From assembly GCA_011319805.1 (NCBI GenBank), contig SJRY01000311.1, positions 1-64,000 of the forward strand: 64,000 bases of DNA, written 5' to 3'. This document shows, piece after piece, positions 22,518-32,224 of the stretch. The notes under the pieces were generated by a model. That model was not told the origin of the DNA and did no database searches. It saw nothing but the letters and a program-made list of their open reading frames with translations. Source of the DNA: Macrocybe gigantea (lineage: Eukaryota > Basidiomycota > Agaricomycetes > Agaricales > Callistosporiaceae). Made by a program: the position numbers and the translations under genes. The number at the start of each line of letters is the position of its first letter. The stretch's first letter is position 1.

Positions 22518-22727
22518 GCCACGAAGCCGTGGGTTCTAGTCCTGGAGGTGGCATCTTCAGGTTTGCATCCGGAAGTGTCCGGAGCTGGTTCCACGTGACG
22601 CGGGCAGGAAGTATCACGACCCTGTGACAGTTGTTCCCACGAGGGAGGTGACTTGGTCATATGACTAAGCAACTGGCACGTGATGTAAGCTGGGTTATGC
22701 GTCACACATGTGACTTACCCCACTATG
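22518..22727 (+). mobile_element. Fragment of type-1 tRNA-headed module
   Basis: These 210 bp match 48809-49018 of the chimeric element closely, including the box B region (GGGTTCTAGTCC) and the CATGTGAC-type palindromes. The first ~57 bp with box A are missing. It starts directly after the LINE-D poly(A) and is cut on the right by the copia-2 LTR at CCCCACTATG. Confidence 0.85.
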
Positions 22728-23130
22728 TGTTAAAACTAGGCACAGGGAACACTCTGGACGAGCCTTAGAACCTAGAAGTCCTGAGTGAGAACACTAGTAA
22801 TTGAGTTATGTACAAGTACTTGCCTAGAAGTCCTGAGTGAGAACACTGGGGACTTCAAGGCGCTCTGTGCTACCTATATATACGTGTAGAAGGCTGTGTG
22901 CGTAGCCATAGGCTGCGCATTGCTGCGGGCACAGCTATAGGCTGTGCACTGCTGCGGACACAGCCATTTACTGCACATTACTGCGTGCACAGCTTGTGCT
23001 GTGCATTGCTGTGGATGCAGCCACAGGCTGCACATTGCTGCGCACACAGCCATAGGCTGTGTGCATTGCTAGGCGCATAGCCTGGGTCCTGTCCTATGCA
23101 CAAGTCTGGACAGGAGGGGCATTTCTAACA
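22728..23130 (-). repeat. Copia-2 3' LTR
   Basis: 403 bp from TGTTAAAACTAGG to ATTTCTAACA, closely similar to the solo LTR in LINE-B. On its right is CCTCCCCCTGACC, the complement of the copia polypurine tract, so this is the 3' LTR of a reverse-strand element. It includes the GCAGC minisatellite. Confidence 0.93.
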
Positions 23131-23564
23131 CCTCCCCCTGACCTGAACTGTCTAAACTATGTACCTACAAGTCCCATTTTGTGTCTACAGAATTCCACCT
23201 TTGGTACAGTAAGTGGTTTGGTTAACAAGTCTGCAACTTGTTCAGTTCCTGGAATAAACTCAGGCCATATCCTCTTCTGCTCCACTGTATCCCTAAGCCA
23301 GAAGTATCGCAAATCCAGCTGTTTCATGCACCCATGATGCTCTGGATTCTTTGTGACACTCAGTGCAGACTGATTGTCAATCTTGAGTGGTGATGCTTGC
23401 AACACAGGGTATCCCATCTCCTGCATAATGTTGCGCATCCATAAGATCTCCTTTCCAGCTTCTACTGCAGCAATATACTCCGCTTCAGTTGTAGAAAGCG
23501 TGACAAAAGGCTGCAGTTTGGATGACCATCCAATAGCTCCACCACCAAGAATTGTTACATATCC
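23131..23564 (-). pseudogene. Copia-2 RNase H and 3' end
   Basis: On the minus strand the frame reads copia RNase H: MRNIMQEMGYPVLQ, IDNQSALSVTKNPEH, LDLRYFWLRD, ADLLTKPLTVPK. It starts with the typical ...TEAEYIAAVEAGKE region near 23480. It ends abruptly at 23564 where the poly(T) of the next retroposon begins; the rest of the element is gone. Confidence 0.88.
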
Positions 23565-24774
23565 TTTTTTTTTTTTTTTTTTTAAATCAACAATTTATAT
23601 AGCGGTGCATGATGGCAGTCCGCTTGTAAATACACACAGGTACCTACTATAAATATGCGAAGTTTAGGGCCCTCCAAGTGGAGGACCTTATCACCGTCTC
23701 CTTTGCAGGATAGGTGCTAGACTAACCGGTAGAATTCCGTGTCTAGACCCCGGAATCAACTTGGATTCAAAGCCTGGATTAGTCATCCAGGTGAACCAGC
23801 AGAGGATGAGTCCTCTTGGGCCAGAGTCAGGGGACTGCCTTGGTCCGCCATGGTCTGAATTTCGGCCAGGGAGCAAGTTACCAAGAGGCCAAGCTGACAG
23901 CAAGCTGGGTATTGGTAAGCCCCACCTACTTTAATTTTCCCATTCCTGAGCATGTGGTTCGCTGATGCCCCAAGAGCGCGGATCCCCAATCATGTCTCAG
24001 GTCTCTGCCTTGCCAGCATCCAGCCCCAGTGTGCATCCTAGACCTAAGGCCTAGGCCAGGGAGTTCTACACACATGCTTAACCTGGTTATGCATGCCCCA
24101 CAAGGAGGTCTCAGGCTCCCACCTGAGCAGTGCTTTACGATCATGTGGTGGCTACCCCTGGGCCTGGGGACTCCCCAAGTGTGCCCAAGGACCGGTCCAC
24201 ACTACCAACGCTGACTAACGACCAGGTTCTCAGCCTAATCCAGTTGGTTAGACTGGGCGTGAGATTAACCGGTGGGGGGTGTCCTGTTCTAAGCTCGCAG
24301 TCCAAGGAGACTCCCTATTACAGGGTGCGCAGCACCTTCTGGAAGTGCACATGCTCTGGAACACCCATTATAGGGTGCACATCATAGGTCAGGTGGTTCT
24401 CAAGTCTTTCCCCCGCTTACCATGCCCTATGCTTTCGCTCCCTACTTGATCATATGATTAATCACGTGACCATTTCAGGCATGGCCTGTCAGGGGTCACC
24501 TGACCTGCCACTTTGGGCTCCCACGATCATCCCTATCACGTGACCAGGTTACCACCCTAGTTATGGAAGGTCATATGACCATGGTACTGCCTCAGAGTTG
24601 ATTACCAACCTGAGTCACTGAGCACATGACTGTAACCGATGATGGGTCACATGCCTATCCCTACTTTCAAGGTACAGGGGATGAGTAGGAATCGAACCCA
24701 CAACCTTTCCAGTGGCTGCACAGCCACCTCTCCAGTCTTTAGTGGTGATTAAACCACTGGGCTACTGGGGCCCC
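23565..24774 (-). mobile_element. Type-2 tRNA-headed, LINE-tailed retroposon, copy 1
   Basis: On the minus strand it begins TGGGGCCCCAGTAGCCC. It has box A TAGCCCAGTGG (24754-24764) and box B GGTTCGATTCC (24688-24698), both matching the Pol III consensus. The unique body runs to CTAAACTTCGCA (23656), then ~70 bp of LINE 3' tail and a poly(A) seen as T at 23565-23583. It matches the copy at 38289-39496 over its whole length. It encodes no protein that I can support. The LINE of this window is the probable source of the enzymes that moved it. Confidence 0.9.
24683..24774 (-). ncRNA. tRNA-like head with Pol III boxes
   Basis: The box A and box B matches are 55 nt apart, as in a tRNA gene, but the rest does not form a full tRNA cloverleaf that I can draw with confidence. 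It is probably the internal promoter of the 1.2-kb retroposon. Confidence 0.7.
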
Positions 24775-24970
24775 CTGGGGGACGGTGCTCGAGCAAGTGA
24801 GTATGAGTGAGCTCGAGTCATGTAACTCGAGCACAGGCATGAGAGAACAGGGCATTGCAGCCCTCAATGTATCTTTCTTCAGTCTGTTTGTTTCGGACTC
24901 ATTGTATTTATAGTAGATACTTTGGTGTATTTACAAGCAGACTGCTACCGTGCACCGCTATATAAATTGT

Positions 24971-25002
<32 letters not shown>
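24775..25002 (+). mobile_element. LINE-F, short 3' end
   Basis: Only the last ~230 bp of the LINE: CTGGGGGACGGTGCTCGAGC, the CTCGAG-rich 3' UTR, the common tail and a 26-nt poly(A) at 24977-25002. It lies head to head with the reverse-strand retroposon on its left, with no spacer. Confidence 0.88.
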
Positions 25003-25003
<1 letters not shown>

Positions 25004-25255
25004 GATGTAAGGATGAGTTGCAGGAGTTCAAGTTACACAGGCTTCAGATTTAATAATGTGTCAATACTTATATGTTACTTCCATATTATACTGCCCTGAA
25101 AGGAGGCTTGCAAATGTGCATTAATGCAATAATGTGATTAGGTTACAGGTGACAAGAATCAGAAAAAAAATTTGGGGGGGGGGGGGGGGGGGGGGAATCT
25201 AATCAATTCCTTTACTGATGTTTGTTTGAGACTGAGATGGACAATGAGAGGCTCT
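25003..25255. other. AT-rich spacer with poly(G) tract
   Basis: No gene seen. 25174-25195 is an uninterrupted run of about 22 G after an A8-TTT stretch. Such a run can form a G-quadruplex and is also a common place for sequencing error. Confidence 0.6.
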
Positions 25256-26353
25256 TCAGCATGGATTCTTTTCACAGGTCAATTGATAAGATATGCAAGT
25301 ATAATGCCATTCACACTTACCAAGAGCAGGCGCATCCTTCAGGTGGACCTCGAACTCTGGGCCTTGCCAAGCAAATGATTTACTTACACCAGCTTCATGG
25401 CCATAGATATCCCTTATCATCTGCTTGAAAACTTTGATGCTCTTGAAGGAAAGCTCTTGTTTGGAAATGCCAGCGTCGATTGCAGCATCAAGGAGGGTTG
25501 CAAGGCCATCAAGCTGATGTTTGTGCCATGGTATGAAGAAGCCATTCAAATAGTTGATGGGCTTTCCATGGTGAAAAAGAGAGCATCTGTAGGAAAGCCA
25601 ATGGGCAAGTTGAGCCATTTGCTCAATGCCAGACTCCATGTTCCAGTCTAACAAGCCCTGGTCCCAGTCTCCTTGGAATGAGGGGTAAATGAGTCACAGA
25701 AGATTAAACAGAATGAGTAGCTGAGTTGCATCGAGAAGATCCTCCCAATCATCTAGCTTGAGCAAGTGTTGGCATTGCTCCTCATCACATTGGACATTGC
25801 CCAGACAACTGTCATAGAAAAAGAGAATTATCCTATTGAGGAGCTTCAGCAAGATTTTTTAATGCTCCTAGTTGGTTATGGTATAACCACCGGCGAATGC
25901 ATTGAAGATGCCTGCCACCATATATCTCATCATCCACATATTGAATTCATACCCACCAAAGCATAAAGCATGATCATCTGTTACGATGAAATGAAGCAGG
26001 CTCGGTGGCATCAGGCTACAAGGCAGTTTAGTGCAAAAGAATTGATTATTAGATGAGACTTACAGGGTATCACCAGCCTTAAGCCTTACGGCCTCCAAAA
26101 TTAGGTGTGAATCATTGGCTGCCCTTGAGTCGAGTTGATCAGATATAAAGAATGTTATGTCCATTATATCATTTCCTACCATAGGCCTTCCTGAAAACCA
26201 TATCTTCTTGCTACAGATGATATTGATTTGCATCCCAAACCCAGAGCCATTGATGTGCCATGGGTGCCAAGCACCCTTATTGGTGGCTAAGCCCCAGTAC
26301 ATGGCATGAGTAGGGTAGGGCTCCGATGCTTTAGTTGATACCACTGCAGTCTC
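25256..26353 (-). pseudogene. JmjC-like host gene remnant
   Basis: Minus-strand coding pieces in order: STKASEPYPTHAMYWGLATN, GAWHPWHINGSGFGM, KKIWFSGRP (26340-26064); then, after an intron, MPPSLLHFIVTDDHALCFGG (26015-25950); then a downstream piece at 25654-25256. The H-x-W-H-I-N/D, K-x-W and HFIVTDDHALCFGG blocks resemble JmjC-type oxygenase domains expanded in Agaricomycetes. Here the usual iron-binding Asp after the first His appears as Asn. Stops between 25900 and 25660 and a copia LTR scrap at the 5' side show that it is broken. Family assignment is from memory; a profile search would decide. Confidence 0.5.
26016..26063 (-). other. Probable 48-bp spliceosomal intron
   Basis: On the minus strand it starts GTAAGT and ends TTGTAG, with a CTAAAC branch-like motif ~15 nt before the end. 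Removing it joins ...KAGDT and LLMPPSLLHF in frame. Length and signals are typical of basidiomycetes. Confidence 0.6.
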
Positions 26354-26413
26354 TGTTAAAACTAGGCACAGGGAACACTCTGGACGAGCCTTAGAACCTA
26401 GAAGTCCTGAGTG
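26354..26413 (-). repeat. Scrap of copia LTR
   Basis: 60 bp identical in design to one LTR end (TGTTAAAACTAGGCACAGGG...CCTGAGTGA), ending abruptly inside the LTR. It separates the JmjC-like remnant from a gypsy relic of opposite strand, so the rest was deleted. Confidence 0.85.
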
Positions 26414-27060
26414 AATGATCTTGTGCTTCCCTTGGCTGAAACTACGCAAACCCGACATCGATTGGAAGGAGGGAATGGTCAAAATCAACCAATGTGAATG
26501 TGCCTGCCACATCTGTGCACGAGAGGCCATGGAAGAGTGCACACAGGTGCCACCAGACCAAGGTAGCTACCTGCATGTGCTATGCAGGCCCTGTGCCACA
26601 CCTAAGCACAGGTGAGGACAAGGACAAACAGCTGGCAATTGGCTGACCCTGAAGAACTGACTGATGAAATCATTGAGTTAGAGTGACTGGCCTGCTGAGT
26701 CCATCCATGTGACCGCCAACACCTCGCAATGGCTAGCAGTTGCACACGAGTGAGAAGTAGCATACGTGCCATTTGTGATGCCATCCCTGACCACTTGGCA
26801 TGAATTCGAGGATATATTCTCAAAGGTGGCATTCGATACTGATGTGATAGGACTACATGATTGAACAGGTCAATCTTGCATAGCAGGGTATCTCGATGAC
26901 ACAACAGAATCACACCTCATTCTGGATTGCTTCTAAGAGCACAAGCTCTACCTCAAGTGGGAAAAATGCGAGTTCAAATGCACCATCAACATTCACGACA
27001 GACAGTTTGGGAATTCTGAGCCAAGGAGAGGAAAGGAAGGAGCTGAAGTAAGTACTTTTT
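26414..27060 (+). pseudogene. G5, gypsy pol relic
   Basis: Scattered plus-strand similarities in shifting frames: FPWLKLRKPDIDWKEGMVKI (end of a Ty3/gypsy protease) at ~26429-26485, a WHEFEDIFSKVAFDT block near 26790-26835 (RT N-terminal region), and EHKLYLKWEKCEFKC near 26938-26985 (RT palm to thumb). Many stops. Old and beyond activity. Confidence 0.55.
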
Positions 27061-27216
27061 CTACCAAATAAAAGGCTCAAATGAGGGACACCTATTGTAA
27101 TGTAGACATACAGGTCTTGAAAAAAGGAGAGGGGTGGGAGTAGAAGATTGACCCTTTCACTTCAACCACCTCTAAAACGGTCACATGACCAAGTGAGTGC
27201 TCGCACTTGATCTTGT
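27061..27216. other. No gene seen
   Basis: Spacer with a GGTCACATGACC-like palindrome near 27179; nothing else is supported. Confidence 0.4.
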
Positions 27217-27655
27217 GACTTGCAATGGAGGTTAAGCTTAAGGTAGATGTCGTGCAAAACTGACTATGTCAGGTGATCTGTGACCTGCTGTGACCATACC
27301 CTAAGTAACATTAAAATTATCTTATCATTGTTATCTGCACATGAATAAGGTTCACGCACCATGTTTTTTGCCAGTGGCTGGCTCAGCACATGATTGATAA
27401 GATATGAGAGTATTGCAACTGATAGCATAATAACTTTTGTTCTGTGCTATTTTCTTAAAATGTGCATTCTTGGAGTTCTTTGAAATTAATTTCTTAACAA
27501 CTCTAAGAAGCCACATTTTGCAAAAGTGGAGGAGCACGCAACTTATTATTGAATCAGTAGTAAATGTTACGAAATGTAACGCTTTTGGGTCATGTGACTG
27601 GCCAATTTTGCATGACGTCTACCTTATAATTACTATCTTGGCACCACATATTGGT
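27217..27655. repeat. Foldback repeat (possible MITE relic)
   Basis: The left arm AAGGTAGATGTCGTGCAAAA (~27240-27260) is inversely repeated as TTTTGCATGACGTCTACCTT (~27606-27625). Inside it a second inverted pair, AAAATGTGCATTCTTGGAGTT (~27457-27477) and AACTCTAAGAAGCCACATTTT (~27499-27519), forms a tight stem. No open frame of note. The arms match at ~85% by eye. Confidence 0.45.
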
Positions 27656-28123
27656 CACCTCCAACCTTTCGAACAGTCACATTGTGACTGGTGACTTTTC
27701 CAGACTCTGCCGGCATAGAGATTTGCTTTCCATTTCTGAAACTTTATTTGAACCAACTCCAACACAGCATTAGTCAGCAAGCATGACACAATGCCCTTTT
27801 TCGTTCTCTGTCCTGGACACATTCTGTGCCATAAAACTGTTAGGAGTGGGTTGAGAGAGTGTATTAGGTATGCTACACCAAGTTTTACATGGAGATAGTG
27901 AGAATTAGCTGAGATATTTGAGCTGTCTGAAAGGTCAGGAGTGACCAATGTGTGGTGTCAAGATAGTAGTTCATGGTTCAAGTACCTCCTTGAAACACCT
28001 ACTTTTCTTTTGCCTCTTTCATGACAACACAAGCATTTTTTTTTAGCAAACTAAGTAAGTGGATCCATTCTACAATATAGTAAGACCTTAAGTCCTGAGC
28101 CAATAAGCTTTGTACAATTAGTT
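27656..28123. other. AT-rich spacer before G1
   Basis: A 97-codon minus-strand frame (27948-27655) with no recognised similarity. The last 60 bp, on the minus strand, may continue a host coding sequence that resumes at 32225 (see that entry). Confidence 0.35.
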
Positions 28124-28128
28124 GCTGC

Positions 28129-28448
28129 TGTTACAGACGCCGCCCAAAGGACTATTCATTTTCTTATCTTATCTTTCCCACATCCCTTATCTCCCCCATC
28201 ATGCTGCGCAGCGCACAGCCATCGAGTCATCCCACTTCCCTAGTCATCCTGAGTCATCTCTTTCCAGCCTTACTCATCCGCAGTCCACAGCATTGCGCAG
28301 CCCATGGTCCGTGCTCGAGTACTGTAATGTATATAAGGACTCCCAGATGTACCAGTAGTGCTAGGCTTAATATTCCTTTTGCCATCATCTCAAGACCACT
28401 CTCGCACTTAGTCTGCCCGAGTCCTTCTGAGATTCGTCTAGCCTAACA
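28129..28448 (+). repeat. G1 5' LTR
   Basis: TGTTACAGACGCC...CGTCTAGCCTAACA, 320 bp. A TATATAAGG promoter motif lies near 28330. It matches the 3' LTR except for A/G near 28217 and T/C near 28358. Confidence 0.95.
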
Positions 28449-28493
28449 AGATATTAAGCCTCGTCGAGACTCGCTCAGACTCACACACACACC

Positions 28494-29111
28494 ACGTCAC
28501 GCTTTATCAAAGACTTGATCAACATTCGACGACAAGCGGTCACCGACCCAGCGAGCACTAGCACGAGCGACGAGAGCACTTGGCTCAGAGAAGTAGACCA
28601 GACATTGCAGTCCACGCCATTCGCAGAGACAGTCCACGCCATCCGCAGAGACACTAGCAATCCAAACAAACGAAAGAGAGAGCGCATGCCTACACCAAGT
28701 AGCGACGACGAAGAACAGGCATTTCTGAGAGAGTTTGCCTTCACCACCACAGACGAGCCCGCTGAGATCCTCAGCGAAGGAGCAGCACAACTCATTGCAG
28801 AACTCTTCCTAGAAGGAGAATACGGGATAAGCCTAGAAGAGCTGTGGTCAGACCAGAATCTTCTTGCCGAAGAAGAGGACGAACCCATCCGCAAGAAAAC
28901 GAGAGAAGAACGAACACAAGCCCGAGATTTTAGGCGACAACAGATCGAGAACTATAATCGCCGAACACAGGAGGAAGACATACTGATACAGAGAGGGCAC
29001 GACGCACAGAACATACGACAGAACCAACGAGAACGACACCAGAGTCAAGGACACACAGGAACGAAACCGCCGAATCCCTTCAGAGGACCAATCTGCCGAA
29101 GCACTGCATAA
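28494..29111 (+). pseudogene. G1 5' ORF, Gag N-terminal part
   Basis: Open frame of ~205 codons, rich in Glu, Arg and Gln, with a basic KRKRERMPTPSS stretch and a helical, acidic centre. In G2 the matching position is ATG (55955, minus); here it is ACG (28494-28496), so the start is lost or non-AUG. A second frame encoding the capsid region begins inside this one (ACG 29015, ATG in G2) and runs to the deletion at ~29272. The function is Gag-like by position and is not proven by motif. Confidence 0.6.
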
Positions 29112-29278
29112 GGAGAGAATCGCACCACCGTGGCGAAAGTAAGCAACAGCGACTGGGATGAATACTATCGGTGGAGGGAGCGAAAAGGATTACCAAAGAC
29201 AAACAGACCGACCACTGCAGAGTGGGCCGATTTCGAACAAGCTTGTAGAATCGCAGGAGTCGACCTAGACTAGAACTT

Positions 29279-31472
29279 TTACCAATAATTCATCAAGGGA
29301 TATGCAAAGGTCGCTAAACCCCTGACGGAGTTGACTGGAAACAAAACATTCCAGTGGACAGACAAGCAACAAGGCGCTTTCAAAGAACTGATCCGACATA
29401 TAACCTCAGCACCCATTCTAGCACTACCACAGACAGAAGGAAAATTCCGAGTCGAAACGGACGCCTCAGGATATGCCATTGGAGCGGTACTATCACAACA
29501 GCAGAAAGGACTATGGCATCCGATCGCATTCATTTCGAGATGCATGACCCCAGCGGAACAAAACTACGAAATCTACGACAAGGAACTTCTTGCGATAATG
29601 GTCGCACTAAAGACATGGAGACAATACCTCCTCGAAGCTCGAGAGAAGTTCGAAATATTGACGGATCACAAGAACCTATCATACTTCCAGAAGCCGCAGC
29701 GACTCAATTCGAGACAGATTGGCTGGTACCTGAAATTACAGGAATACGACTACGAACTACGACATGTACCAGGAAAGGCGAATGGGAAAGCGGATGTCCT
29801 GTCACGAATGGCAGGATATGAAGAAAACCTAGCAGAGAAGGACGACATACAAATGATCAAAGAAGCAGCATTCATTCGACATCTGGAAGAGAATAATGAA
29901 CGAGACTTCGAATTTATGATGTTCGAGGACGAACACCCACAGAAAGAAGAAGCAGAAAATAACGAAACAATACAAACAAGAGGAATCACGATGATCGAAT
30001 CCTCAAGGATAGAACAAATTCAACAATGCACACGAAGGGAGACAATCGTAACAACAGGACTGAAGGAAAAACCACACTGGTTCACAGAAGATGACCACAT
30101 CGTATACGTAGGAGGAAAAATCTATGTTCCTCCAGACAACAAACTGAAGGAAAACATCATGTTTGAATACCACGACACACCCATCGGAGGACACCCAGGG
30201 CAATACCGCATGCACGAGCTCATAAGCCGCACCTATTGGTGGCCATCAATGCTGACAGACATCAAGAAGTATGTCAATGGATGCGAAACATGTCAGCGAA
30301 ACAAAATCATCCGACAAAAGAAATACGCACCCCTGCACCTGCACGAAGTCCCACAACAACCATGGGAAGATATCGGAGTAGATCTCATAGGACCGCTACC
30401 CAGCTCGAATGGCTTTAACGCCATCGCCGCAGTCACAGACCGCCTGACCAAGATGATCCACCTAGTTCCCACAAAGACCGAACTCACAGCAGAAGGTCTC
30501 GCACGACTATACCGAGACAACGTGTGGCGGCTTCATGGAATTCCACGAAAGATCATCAGTGATCGAGGACCCCAGTTCGCAGCACGATTCATGACAGCAC
30601 TTCTAAAATTACTCGGAACAAAGCAAAACCTATCAACGGCCTATCACCCACAGACAGATGGACAGGCGGAGCGATCCCACCAAGAAACGGAAGCCTTCCT
30701 CAGAAGCTTCACAAACAACCTACAGGACGATTGGGCAGAATGGATAGCAATTGCAGAGTACCAATACAATGACAAAACACACCAGGGAACGAAGGAAACA
30801 CCATTCTACCTCAACTATGGGATGCACCCCTGGAAGGGAGAGCCGCAGACGACAGAAGGGAATAACCCCGCAGCAAAAGACTTCATCAAAAGAATGAACC
30901 AAATACGAAAGGAAGCAAATGCCGCACTGCAATATGCACAAACACGAGCCAAAGACAATTACGATGCGAGACGAAAACCTGCCCGTGAATACAAGAAAGG
31001 AGATAGAGTATGGCTAGAAGCCACCAATATCACAGTCAATCGACCATCAAAGAAGTTATCGGCACTCCGATACGGACCGTTCAAGGTGGTTGAAAAGAAA
31101 GGAGCCTCGGCATATCGCCTGGAACTCCCAGCATCATGGCAGCTGATACACCCCGTGTTCAATGAAACACTGCTCACGCCTTACAAAGGACCCCGTTTCA
31201 AGATACAAGAGCGACCATCACCACCACCCCCTGAAATCATAAATGATGAAGAAGAGTACGAGATAGAAGAGATCCTAAAAAGGAAGAAACAAGGGAGAGG
31301 GACACTATTCCTGGTCAAATGGAAAGGATACGGACACGAAGAGAACACATGGATCAAAGAGAAGGAGCTAGGGAATGCGCAGCAAGCTCTAGACCACTTC
31401 CTAAAGAAGACTGCGAACCAGGATAAAAGGATCACGACAAGAGGGAAGAAGACCAAAAATCGCACTTCATGA
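29279..31472 (+). pseudogene. G1 pol remainder: RNase H, integrase, chromodomain
   Basis: A clean 713-codon frame from 29331. Upstream, a TAA at 29287 replaces the CGA of FYRRFIKGYAKVAKPL. RNase H is at ~residues 10-130 (VETDASGYAIGAVLSQ, YDKELLAI, LTDHKNL). The integrase zinc finger is HDTPIGGHPGQ...CETCQ. The integrase core has VDLIGPLP, ISDRGPQF and DGQAERSHQE for the D,D,E triad. A C-terminal chromodomain reads EYEIEEILKRKKQ...FLVKWKGYG...TWIKEKEL, which targets integration to modified chromatin in chromoviruses. The unbroken frame over most of the length shows a recent insertion. Confidence 0.93.
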
Positions 31473-31867
31473 CCACCAATGCCCCCATCAGCATCGACAG
31501 CAGCGAGGGCAGCCGCGCACCTACCCCCAACTGCCCAAGCGACCTCGAGAATCTGGCAAGGATTCTCAATGCTAGCGACTACATGGACCCCCTCGCCATC
31601 ACACTCGGCGCATATATGCGCTATGTTATGACCGTCCGCATGCACCTCTGGACCGGGAGAACCCCTGATGGGACCGGCCCCACTGCAGCTGAACGTATCG
31701 CGCTTCGCGAAGCAATGGAAATGCTTCGCACAGAAAACCGGCGACTTAAACTCCTCGCCACCACACTCCACCACATTCGCGCCTATAATGAAGAGCTCAT
31801 TCATACATGGGCCCCGCGTGCCGCGACCGCCTGGGAGACCAATACTGGGTGGGGACAGCTGGACTAA
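31469..31867 (+). CDS. G1 extra 3' ORF, small helical protein
   Basis: 132 codons, intact, starting at an ATG that overlaps the pol stop as ATGA. The N-terminus is acidic and Ser/Pro-rich. The middle part (LREAMEMLRTENRRLKLLA) has the heptad look of a coiled coil. The end is Trp-rich (AWETNTGWGQLD). There is no membrane segment and no known domain that I recognise. The homologous ORF in G2 (47727-47330, minus) is in the same place with one frameshift, so it belongs to the element family rather than being chance. It occupies the position of env in some gypsy elements but does not look like an envelope. Confidence 0.7.
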   Translation: MTTNAPISIDSSEGSRAPTPNCPSDLENLARILNASDYMDPLAITLGAYMRYVMTVRMHLWTGRTPDGTGPTAAERIALREAMEMLRTENRRLKLLATTLHHIRAYNEELIHTWAPRAATAWETNTGWGQLD

Positions 31868-31890
31868 GGTTTTTCGCGAGGACGCGAATC

Positions 31891-31904
31891 TAAAGAGAGG
31901 GTGA
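31891..31904 (+). other. G1 polypurine tract
   Basis: AAAGAGAGGGTGA lies directly before the 3' LTR; the complement stands at the same place in G2 (47293-47306). Confidence 0.75.
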
Positions 31905-32224
31905 TGTTACAGACGCCGCCCAAAGGACTATTCATTTTCTTATCTTATCTTTCCCACATCCCTTATCTCCCCCATCATGCTGCGCAGCGCGCAGCCATCG
32001 AGTCATCCCACTTCCCTAGTCATCCTGAGTCATCTCTTTCCAGCCTTACTCATCCGCAGTCCACAGCATTGCGCAGCCCATGGTCCGTGCTCGAGTACTG
32101 TAATGTATATAAGGACTCCCAGATGTACCAGTAGCGCTAGGCTTAATATTCCTTTTGCCATCATCTCAAGACCACTCTCGCACTTAGTCTGCCCGAGTCC
32201 TTCTGAGATTCGTCTAGCCTAACA
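31905..32224 (+). repeat. G1 3' LTR
   Basis: 320 bp, TGTTACAGACGCC...CCTAACA, with two differences from the 5' LTR. The target duplication GCTGC follows. Confidence 0.95.

Larger units (their letters stand above)
28129..32224 (+). mobile_element. G1, internally deleted chromovirus (Ty3/gypsy)
   Basis: 4096 bp with 320-bp LTRs that differ at only two positions by eye, flanked by the 5-bp target duplication GCTGC (28124-28128, 32225-32229). It keeps a Gag-side ORF, RNase H, integrase, a chromodomain and an extra 3' ORF. Protease, RT and the zinc knuckles were lost in one ~2.5-kb deletion at ~29272. It could move only with help from a complete relative such as a G2-type element. Confidence 0.95.

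Noticed and set aside
22898..23080. Small frames rich in CALLRTQ/CALLWMQ across LTRs
   Set aside because: They translate the GCAGC minisatellite of the copia LTR and recur only with it.
28201..28446. 81-codon frame in G1/G2 LTRs
   Set aside because: It lies within the LTR and is conserved only because the LTR is; it overlaps the TATA box and transcript start region.
31181..31804. 207-codon minus-strand frame under the G1 pol end
   Set aside because: It is the reverse complement of the chromodomain and extra ORF, which are supported by homology with G2.
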